Source of the DNA: Chryseolinea soli
GTDB lineage: Bacteria > Bacteroidota > Bacteroidia > Cytophagales > Cyclobacteriaceae
Assembly (NCBI RefSeq): GCF_003589925.1
Contig: NZ_CP032382.1
Coordinates: 1,736,001 to 1,800,000, forward strand
Direction of reading: 5' to 3'
Length of the DNA: 64,000 nucleotides
Shown: positions 57,420 through 64,000 of the stretch, piece after piece
Layout: each line of letters begins with the position of its first letter
Position numbering within the stretch: position 1 is the stretch's first letter
Notes under the pieces: generated by a model
Told to the model about the DNA's origin: nothing
Databases searched by the model: none
Seen by the model: the letters and a program-made list of their open reading frames with translations, nothing else
Made by a program: the position numbers and the translations under genes

Positions 57420-59450
57420 TTATAGTTTCAAAATCTTGAATTCAACCCTACGGTTTTTCTTTCTGCCCTCTTTTGTTTCGTTCGACTCTGTAGGCTTGGT
57501 TTCTCCAAAGAACAATACGGTCATGCGGTCTTTGGGTACGCCTTTATCACTAAAATATTTCATGACGGCTTTCGCTCTCCGTTCCGATAAGCCCAGGTTG
57601 TATTGCTCAGGACCCGAGGTATCGGTGTGGCCGGAGATCTCGATCTGCATGTTCGGTTTCTCTGTCATTAAAGTGACCACGCGATTCAACTCCGGGAAGG
57701 ATTCCGACTTGAGGGTGGCTTTGTCGAAATCAAAGAACACGTTGTTCAACACGATCGTGACATTCTCGGCGATGGTCGCCACGGCGATCGGATCGAGGTT
57801 GAAGTCTTTGGCAATGACCTGGTCGGCTTTGATGTCGCGGGTATCCAGGTTTTGACTTTCGGAAAGTTTTCCATCCGCTTCGGCGCGCAGGCCATAGAGG
57901 TGGCCGGCAGGGAGTCTGATCTCATACTCGCCGGTCTCGGGATTGGACTGGGCTATGCCCACGCCTTTGCCGTCGGGCAGGCGTTCATACACGATCTTGG
58001 CACCCAGGGGCTGACCGGTAGTTTTGTCCACGATCTTGCCGCGCACGGTGATCCAAGGTTCGGGATTTTTGATGATGGGCAGCTTCACGCGGAAGATGTC
58101 CGTGTTGGTTTCGCTCACGCCGCGGGAATAATAGGCAAACTCGCTCGAGGCAGGTATGTTGAAGAAGAGGTCTTCCAGGGGCGAGTTGATCTCCGGTCCG
58201 AGGTTTTCGGGTTCCGACCAGTTGGTCCACGTGTCATCCAGGCGTTTGGACACGTAGATGTCGCTGCCGCCGTAGCCGCTGAAGCCGTTGGAGGAGAAGT
58301 ATAAGGTCTTGTCGTCGGAGGCGAGGAAGGGAGCGGTTTCTTCGTTGGCGGTGTTCACCACGTCTCCCAGGTTTTTGGGTTCCGTCCAGCTGCTATCCGA
58401 TTTCATAAAGGAAACATACAAGTCGCGGCTGCCTTTGGTGTCCTCGCGCTCTACCGACATGAGCAATGTCTGGCGGTTGTCGGTGAGGAAATAGTTTGCC
58501 TTTTCGTTGTAGTTATAGTCGTTGTCGATGTTGAGGGCTTTGGGCTTGGTCCATTGGCCATTCACATTCGAGCTGATGGAAACACCGGCCTCCATCTTAC
58601 CATTCTTTGTGTACTTGTTACCGAGCAACATGATGGCTGACTTGCCATCGGGGGTTACCGAGCGGATTGTGTTCACAAAGTTCGGTCCGGCGTTGTTGAA
58701 CTCGCGGCCCATGTTCTGGGCCAGTTGCCAGTGGCCTGCCGAATCCAATTGAGAATACCAGATGTCCTCCTTGTCGTTCACACCACCGATATTTTGCGGG
58801 TGGTTCTTCCGGCTGAAATAGAGTGTCTTTCCATCGGGCGACAGCAAGGGGTTTAATTCGCTGTACTCGCTGTTCACATTCTTGTCCAGGGCTTCGATGA
58901 GAATGCCGGATGCCAGCAGTTGCATCGTCGGGATGTCGGCGATGATGGGATAGTTGGAGTCGGAGATGGCCACAGCGTCGATGCTGTAATAGTCGGGCAC
59001 GGCGGCACCGTCGAACTCGATCTTGATGGCAGCCACCTTATAGGGCGTGGGGTCCATGAACAGGTTCAGCATCCGGCCCTTGAGGGGTACAGCGCTGGGG
59101 TTGAGTGTATTCACGACATATTCTTTGCCGGCTTCATCGTAGGCCAGCACGCGGTAAATGGCGCTGGGGTTGTGAGACTCGGCGATGGCAATCTGACGGA
59201 TGCTGATGGGGTTGTCAAAACCCAGTTTCAAGAATTCTTTGCGTTTGGGTTTGTCGGGAGCCCAGGCGTTTGGACTTTGACCGCCGGCCGGCAGCACGTT
59301 GGGCTTGCCCAGGGCCTGTTTAGCCGAGTATTGGACGGGCGTAAGCTCTGATGAAAACTCAATAACTTTGGATGCCCATTGAACCACTTGGGCTTTTGAT
59401 GTAAGGGTAATTCCCGCCAATAAGATTAGGGAAAGTAGAAAACGCTTCAT
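57420..59450 (-). CDS. OmpA-family protein with PD40 propeller
   Basis: 676 residues with a signal peptide (RFLLSLILLAGITLTSKAQ). A discoidin-like N-terminal region (about 30-165) is followed by a WD40-like PD40 propeller (SELNPLLSPDGKTLYFSRKN, then NEETAPFLASDDKTLYFSSN), a CarboxypepD-like domain (VRGKIVDKTTGQPLGAKIVY) and the OmpA domain (IEISGHTDTSGPEQYNLGLS). It anchors to peptidoglycan; the propeller side presumably binds a partner. ATG at 59450; the GTG at 59456 is an alternative. Confidence 0.93.
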   Translation of the reverse strand: MKRFLLSLILLAGITLTSKAQVVQWASKVIEFSSELTPVQYSAKQALGKPNVLPAGGQSPNAWAPDKPKRKEFLKLGFDNPISIRQIAIAESHNPSAIYRVLAYDEAGKEYVVNTLNPSAVPLKGRMLNLFMDPTPYKVAAIKIEFDGAAVPDYYSIDAVAISDSNYPIIADIPTMQLLASGILIEALDKNVNSEYSELNPLLSPDGKTLYFSRKNHPQNIGGVNDKEDIWYSQLDSAGHWQLAQNMGREFNNAGPNFVNTIRSVTPDGKSAIMLLGNKYTKNGKMEAGVSISSNVNGQWTKPKALNIDNDYNYNEKANYFLTDNRQTLLMSVEREDTKGSRDLYVSFMKSDSSWTEPKNLGDVVNTANEETAPFLASDDKTLYFSSNGFSGYGGSDIYVSKRLDDTWTNWSEPENLGPEINSPLEDLFFNIPASSEFAYYSRGVSETNTDIFRVKLPIIKNPEPWITVRGKIVDKTTGQPLGAKIVYERLPDGKGVGIAQSNPETGEYEIRLPAGHLYGLRAEADGKLSESQNLDTRDIKADQVIAKDFNLDPIAVATIAENVTIVLNNVFFDFDKATLKSESFPELNRVVTLMTEKPNMQIEISGHTDTSGPEQYNLGLSERRAKAVMKYFSDKGVPKDRMTVLFFGETKPTESNETKEGRKKNRRVEFKILKL

Positions 59451-59582
59451 GCACACGTCGGGTTAAGAATTCTAGTTTTAAACTTAGCTAAAAAAATCAA
59501 ATTTCGGCCCAAAACAGTACATCAAAAAGGAATTAAAATGCTAGAGTCCAATGTTTGAGGCCCCCAAGCCTTTACCTATCCT

Positions 59583-61874
59583 TTATTCCAGCGAGTGTTT
59601 GTTAAACAACAGGAAGCCCACGTGTAACAAAATCCCCAACTGGTTCTCTTTGTCATCATAATAATTGACGCAAAGGCTGAGGGGTCCGATCGGTGAGTGG
59701 AAGACAAGATTGGCCGAGCCCGCGAAGAAGATCGTGCTCAGGTCTGCTACATTCACGGCTTCCTGGTCGGCGTTCTCACGCAGGTATTCCCAGGGTTTGA
59801 ACAGGTAGGCTTCCAACCGAAAATCGAGCTTGCTTCGAAGGGAAAACACGTTGCGTATGCCCCCTGCGAGGTAGTTGAAGGAACGGAAGTTTTGCAGGAT
59901 CAGCGTCCGGCTGTCCTGGATGGGAAAGAAGGAGGGCGCATTGATGATGGTGCCAAAGTAGTTTTGAAAGGCGGGCTGGTTGGAGATCACACCTTCCACC
60001 AGGAAACCCAGCTTATACCAGCCAAAGTTCACATACTGTTCGGCCGACCCCCTCAGCCGGAACCAGGAGTGATGGAGCGACACAGGCTCTGTCTTCACCG
60101 AAGTATTGCCTGGCGTGAACCGTTCCCGCACGGAAAAGTATTCGCCGGAAAACGAGTAGGCCCTTCCCGCTGAAGCATATTGCCGCCGGTTCAACGTGTT
60201 GGTCGAGAAACTCAGACCGGTTTTGTATCCACTCAGCCGGAGTTCATCCGGTTTGTCGGTGCTTATAAAAACTTCTCCATTGATATAACGGTCATAGGTG
60301 CTGATGCCCTCGATGCTTGCAATGGCCTTGAATGAATTTTTTACCGGCACGCCAACGTGCACGCCATACTTCCGGTTGATGCGGCGGAGCACGGTGGGCG
60401 ACGAAACGGTTGCGAGGAGATCGTCGTTGTTCAGGTAGTTCCAACTGTCGAACTCCACGAGAGGCTCTATATAAAATTGGTATGGAAAATCCAGGCGCAC
60501 TTTGGCGAGGGCCGATTTATAAAAATTGCCGGTTTGAAAACCCACCGACGTGTGGGTCAGGATCTTATTAAAGGAGTAATAATTCAATCCCAGAAAAACG
60601 TTGCTGATGTCGCGCGTGGCAATCACGCCGCCAAAGCCGATCTGAAAATTTTGCTGGGGACGGCGCGTGAGTTGGAAATTGAAGTTGTTCTTCTCATGAT
60701 TATACAGTATGCCCGGGTAGGCGTTGCTGAAATAATCCTCCGACACCAGGTTGAAGTAGCCTTTTTTGATTTCGCTGTAGGTAAACTGATTTTGGTTTTT
60801 CCGGTTGCGGAAGATCGCGCGTATATACCCCCGTTGGTTCGAGTTATAGCCTTTGAAAAGCAAGGCATCGAAAGCCATGGGCACATTCTTGTTGTTGAAT
60901 TGGTTGCGTTTCACCATCACCTCCTCGCAAGCGGCCCGTGCGGCGATCTTCTGTTTGATCTCGGGCATCTGGCGCATCGTTTGCGCATAGCCGCTGTCGA
61001 TGAAGCTTTTCACCTGCGCGAAATCATAGGACGTGAAGCCTTTCAGGTTGGGCTGGATGTATACGCCGTTTTTCGGAATGCGCTTGGGATCCGACTTGTC
61101 CAACAGCAAATACAGCAGCGAGTGCGAGATCAGCCGCTCGTCCTGATCGTAAGGATATTCATCAAAGATCTTTCCCGACACATTCACGCCTACAATGACG
61201 TCGGGTTTGAAATCGCGCTGGGCAACGTCTACCGGAAAATTGTTGTAGACCCCGCCGTCGAAAAGATATTTGCCGTCTACGCGGATGGGGTTGTAAAAAA
61301 ACGGAACGGTTTGCGTGGCGCGGAGGGCGTCGCTGAGCGAACCTTTGGCGAGGATCACTTCGTTTTGGGTGAAGATCTCGGCCGCCACGGCGCGGAATGG
61401 CACAAACAGGCTGTCGAAGTTGTTGCGCGAGATGGCCGAGGCCTGCGCCATTTTTTCGGCCAGCACAAAATTGAGCGACACGTCGTTGGCGATGCTGGAG
61501 TTGAGCTGAAAATTAAAGGTGGAGTCGAGCGCCAGGTTCACTTTCAGGAACTGTGGCGTTTCTTCGGGGCGATGGTAGTAGTAATTGTAGCCGGTTTCGG
61601 GGAGGCCGTTGATCCAACGCAAGAATTGATCGGAAAGCACAAGGTCTTCGATCGCCGAAGGGCTCATGCCGGCGGCGTAGCATCCCCCGATGATTCCCCC
61701 CATGGAAGTGCCGACTACGTAGTCGACGGGAATTTCATTTTCTTCCAGGGCTTTCAGCACGCCCACGTGGGCCAATCCTTTGGCAGCGCCTCCGCTGAGC
61801 ACAAGCCCCACCTTTTGAGCGTGGACGAGAACCGTCGCAGAGAGAAAGCATACCAGTAGCGCGTGTCGCTTCAT
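59583..61874 (-). CDS. Patatin-like phospholipase with outer-membrane beta-barrel (type Vd-like)
   Basis: 763 residues with a signal peptide. Residues 25-260 form a patatin domain: SGGAAKG (oxyanion hole), GTSMGG (Ser nucleophile) and DGGVYNNFPV (Asp). A POTRA-like linker (about 330-390) leads to a 16-strand-type BamA/D15 barrel to the end. This is the layout of PlpD, a type Vd secretion protein. The ATG at 61874 is chosen over 61892. The barrel probably holds the lipase in the outer membrane. Confidence 0.9.
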   Translation of the reverse strand: MKRHALLVCFLSATVLVHAQKVGLVLSGGAAKGLAHVGVLKALEENEIPVDYVVGTSMGGIIGGCYAAGMSPSAIEDLVLSDQFLRWINGLPETGYNYYYHRPEETPQFLKVNLALDSTFNFQLNSSIANDVSLNFVLAEKMAQASAISRNNFDSLFVPFRAVAAEIFTQNEVILAKGSLSDALRATQTVPFFYNPIRVDGKYLFDGGVYNNFPVDVAQRDFKPDVIVGVNVSGKIFDEYPYDQDERLISHSLLYLLLDKSDPKRIPKNGVYIQPNLKGFTSYDFAQVKSFIDSGYAQTMRQMPEIKQKIAARAACEEVMVKRNQFNNKNVPMAFDALLFKGYNSNQRGYIRAIFRNRKNQNQFTYSEIKKGYFNLVSEDYFSNAYPGILYNHEKNNFNFQLTRRPQQNFQIGFGGVIATRDISNVFLGLNYYSFNKILTHTSVGFQTGNFYKSALAKVRLDFPYQFYIEPLVEFDSWNYLNNDDLLATVSSPTVLRRINRKYGVHVGVPVKNSFKAIASIEGISTYDRYINGEVFISTDKPDELRLSGYKTGLSFSTNTLNRRQYASAGRAYSFSGEYFSVRERFTPGNTSVKTEPVSLHHSWFRLRGSAEQYVNFGWYKLGFLVEGVISNQPAFQNYFGTIINAPSFFPIQDSRTLILQNFRSFNYLAGGIRNVFSLRSKLDFRLEAYLFKPWEYLRENADQEAVNVADLSTIFFAGSANLVFHSPIGPLSLCVNYYDDKENQLGILLHVGFLLFNKHSLE

Positions 61875-61957
61875 GAAACATTTGTTTAGCAAAAAAAGCT
61901 AAGAAATGCACATGATCTCCAAAGTGGAGCAAATAAAAGAAATGAGACGAAAAAGAA

Positions 61958-63244
61958 TTAAAGTGAAGCGATCGGATCCTGCTTCTGTTCAGGGAACGGA
62001 ATGGCCTCCAGCTTCTTGATGAGATCATCCTTCACCTTGTTGAAGTCGGCCACATGGTCTTTCTTCACCGGTTCGGAAGGGGGAAGCTCAACGCGCAGGG
62101 CGTCTACTTGCACACCGTTGCGCCAGAAGCGATAGCAGAGGTGCGGGCCGGTGGCCAAGCCTGTGCTGCCCACATAGCCGATGGTCTGGCCTTGTCTCAC
62201 CCGCGTGCCGGCGCGAACGCCGTCGGCGATGCGCGACATGTGGAGGTATTGTGTGGTATAGGTGCCGTTATGGCGCACTTTCACGTAGTTGCCGTTGTTG
62301 GATTTGTATTGCGCTTCTTCCACGATGCCATCGCCCACGGTACGGATAGGCGTGCCCACAGGAGCGGCGAAATCGGTGCCCAAGTGTGCCTTCCAGCGCT
62401 TTTGCACGGGATGGAAACGGCTCATGGTGTAGCGTGAGCTGATGCGTGTGAATTCGATGGGATATTTCAACAATGCCTTGCGGGTGCTTCTGCCTTGATC
62501 GTCGAAGTAGTCAACGCCGTCGCCCTGATCGAAAGGGACTGCATAGTAGGGGCTGCCAAAGTGTTCGAAGTAAATGCCGTTGATTTGCTTGATGCCTACG
62601 GATTGTCCTTCTACTTGCGCTTCTTCATAAATGAGTTTGAACTTGTCGCCTTTTTGCAGGCGCTGGAAATCTACCTGCCATCCGAAGATGTCGACAAATT
62701 TATTGGTGAGTTCGTGGGAGATGCCCAGTTCTTCGATGGTCTCGCTCAGGTTGGAGCGGATCTCGCCGGCAACATTTTTTTCGACGATCACCACATCGCG
62801 TTTGTGCACATCTACCTTCAGCGAGTCGCCAAAACGGAAGATGATGTATTCGATGGGGTTGGGTTCGTATACCAGCACTTGCGCCGTTTTGGCCGAGTCC
62901 TGGTTGCAGAGCAGTGTATATTTCTTGTTGGGGGCGATCTTGCGCACATCGAAAATGCTGCGCGAAATCAGCGATACCTGGTGGATCAGCTTAGCGGGTA
63001 CGTTGTAGGCCGTGAGGATGTCGCCCAGGCGCTCGTTGCGTTTGATCTTGTCTTCAATAACGGTGTAGTTGTCCACCACCATCCCGTAGAGGATGCTGGG
63101 TTCTTTTACAACGGCCTGTTGCACGGTGTCGGCTTTAGCGACTTCCGTTTCGACCAAAGTAGGAAGGTAATACTTGTTGACGAGCACGACTGCTACGGCG
63201 AGCAGGGCAATGACTAAAAATCCAAACCAGCGTTTTTTTTGCAT
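61958..63244 (-). CDS. M23-family peptidoglycan endopeptidase
   Basis: 428 residues. An N-terminal membrane helix (7-24) is followed by a long LysM/OapA-like beta region (about 50-270) and an M23 zinc peptidase domain with HLGTDFAAPVGTP (His and Asp ligands), QYLHMS and GPHLCYRF. It probably cuts cross-links in peptidoglycan from the periplasmic side. On the minus strand a -7 box TATCTTTG lies at 63296-63289, 45 bases before the ATG; no clear -33 box. Confidence 0.92.
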   Translation of the reverse strand: MQKKRWFGFLVIALLAVAVVLVNKYYLPTLVETEVAKADTVQQAVVKEPSILYGMVVDNYTVIEDKIKRNERLGDILTAYNVPAKLIHQVSLISRSIFDVRKIAPNKKYTLLCNQDSAKTAQVLVYEPNPIEYIIFRFGDSLKVDVHKRDVVIVEKNVAGEIRSNLSETIEELGISHELTNKFVDIFGWQVDFQRLQKGDKFKLIYEEAQVEGQSVGIKQINGIYFEHFGSPYYAVPFDQGDGVDYFDDQGRSTRKALLKYPIEFTRISSRYTMSRFHPVQKRWKAHLGTDFAAPVGTPIRTVGDGIVEEAQYKSNNGNYVKVRHNGTYTTQYLHMSRIADGVRAGTRVRQGQTIGYVGSTGLATGPHLCYRFWRNGVQVDALRVELPPSEPVKKDHVADFNKVKDDLIKKLEAIPFPEQKQDPIASL

Positions 63245-63288
63245 GAGGGTCTTGTCTTTTGGCCTTTCGGCATTAAAAAATAGAGTGA

Positions 63289-63296
63289 CAAAGATA
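63289..63296 (-). promoter_or_regulatory. -7 box of the M23 peptidase gene
   Basis: TATCTTTG on the minus strand is an exact match to TAnnTTTG, 45 bases upstream of the start codon. The -33 partner is not evident. Confidence 0.5.
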
Positions 63297-63382
63297 CAAA
63301 GTTTAAAAAATTGACCTACGCGATGTAAGAAACACCTTGTAATTCAAATATAAGGGTTTGTTTGAGAATTAAAAATCTCACT

Positions 63383-63401
63383 GAAGGGGTCTTAACCCTT
63401 C
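63383..63401 (-). terminator. Weak terminator candidate of the dsbD-like gene
   Basis: Six-bp stem GAAGGG/CCCTTC starting 64 bases after the stop, followed after seven bases by TTTTT on the minus strand. Confidence 0.4.
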
Positions 63402-63464
63402 TGGATCTGGGCATTGTGCAGAAATAAACCCAGGACTGGAATGTGCGAATTAGGAGTTAAAACA

Positions 63465-64000
63465 TCATTTTGATGCCAGCTCCGAGAATTTCTTCTTGGC
63501 GCTGTCCAGGAACTTCACGAACTCCTTTACATCCTTTTTATACCCGTAGGGCGACACCAATACTTTTTCATCGTTACCCTCCAGGATGTAGAAAGGCTGC
63601 GCATTGTTGTTGAGGTTTGCGATTTGAAGATCAGCATTTTGCTTGCCGATCGTCTTTTTCACTTTGTTGTCATATTTAGAGGTGTACCACTGCGACTCGG
63701 GGAGTTCGGTTTTGTCGTCTATGTATAAGGCGACGACCACGAAGTCGTTTTGGAGTCTTTTCAATACCTCGGGGTCGGACCAGACCACGGCCTCCATTTC
63801 GCGGCAATTGGTGCATCCGTGACCCGTAAAATCTATAAAAAGAGGTTTTTTCTGTTGACGGGCGCAGGCCAGGGCCTGGTCGTAGTCAAAATAGCCCTGC
63901 AAACCGTGGGGCAGGTGGAGGAACTCGGCATACTTGGGCTCGTCACAGATCTGGTTTGCCGGGGTATTGCGCGAGATCAAATCAAAGTCATGGGTATAGA
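63465..64000 (-). CDS. C-terminal thioredoxin part of a DsbD-like protein, cut by the window edge
   Basis: About 178 residues are visible and the frame stays open to position 64000, so the true start lies outside. FDYDQALACARQQKKPLFID, FTGHGCTNCREMEAVVW (CTNC redox site) and FVVVALYIDDKTELPESQWY are typical for the periplasmic C-terminal domain of Bacteroidota DsbD (thiol:disulfide interchange protein). The membrane part should lie to the right. The apparent start at 63980 is a TTG inside the conserved region and should not be used. Confidence 0.88.
   Translation of the reverse strand, partial: YTHDFDLISRNTPANQICDEPKYAEFLHLPHGLQGYFDYDQALACARQQKKPLFIDFTGHGCTNCREMEAVVWSDPEVLKRLQNDFVVVALYIDDKTELPESQWYTSKYDNKVKKTIGKQNADLQIANLNNNAQPFYILEGNDEKVLVSPYGYKKDVKEFVKFLDSAKKKFSELASK

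Noticed and set aside
1..64000. CRISPR arrays, insertion sequences, prophage or integrase genes
   Set aside because: No regularly spaced repeats, transposase or integrase frames were seen on reading both strands.

Overview
The window looks like a chromosome segment of a Bacteroidota bacterium, most likely of the Cytophagales (Chryseolinea/Ohtaekwangia type). The gene content points there: a PadR/FtsX permease pair, an OmpA-PD40 protein, a PVC-type haem protein with HEAT repeats, a patatin/beta-barrel protein and a DsbD with a C-terminal thioredoxin. So do sigma-ABfr-like promoters with a -7 box of the form TAnnTTTG. Base composition is near half G+C by eye, except for one AT-rich orphan near 6.1-6.5 kb. 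No rRNA, CRISPR array, insertion sequence or prophage was seen.

Layout. 0-6 kb: an EF-G paralog, a secreted ABM protein, an ArsR/AHSA1 pair with a self-overlapping operator, and a zinc-ribbon/CPBP protease pair. 6-16 kb: PadR/FtsX, thioredoxin, NhaA, rhomboid, patatin and a two-gene osmoprotectant-type ABC transporter. 16-30 kb, all on the minus strand: a three-gene cNMP-domain histidine kinase / REC-Grx-TrxR-like / UBP zinc-finger module, a Tat-exported Gfo/Idh oxidoreductase, a giant FAD/Fe-S oxidase, an NAD-salvage operon (DUF4291-nadM-nadV) with its NrtR regulator and three matching operators, and an amidohydrolase. 30-35 kb: a VWA lipoprotein and an ECF sigma factor with an anti-sigma/trypsin fusion.

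35-44.5 kb is the most unusual part and reads as an RNA-repair island. Two RtcB RNA ligase genes flank a PrsW-type protease, a WYL regulator fused to a PhyH 2-oxoglutarate dioxygenase, about 1.1 kb of non-coding DNA, and a slipin (band-7) gene. The non-coding DNA holds two copies of a 21-bp inverted-repeat operator, a 201-nt tRNA-like RNA with a large insertion, and a circularly permuted tRNA-like RNA (T arm, then acceptor stem, then D arm) that resembles the tRNA-mimic module of bacterial Y RNAs. No Ro60/Rsr gene is present in the window.

44.5-64 kb is mostly housekeeping and envelope genes: DinB-like and crystallin-J1-like proteins, DUF3253, DUF1801, RluD, the PVC-type haem lipoprotein, an AsmA-like protein, aldehyde dehydrogenase, a transglutaminase-like protein, two related OmpA proteins, a type Vd-like patatin, an M23 peptidase, and the end of a DsbD gene cut by the right edge.

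All functions are read from sequence motifs without any database search. RNA structures were paired by hand.
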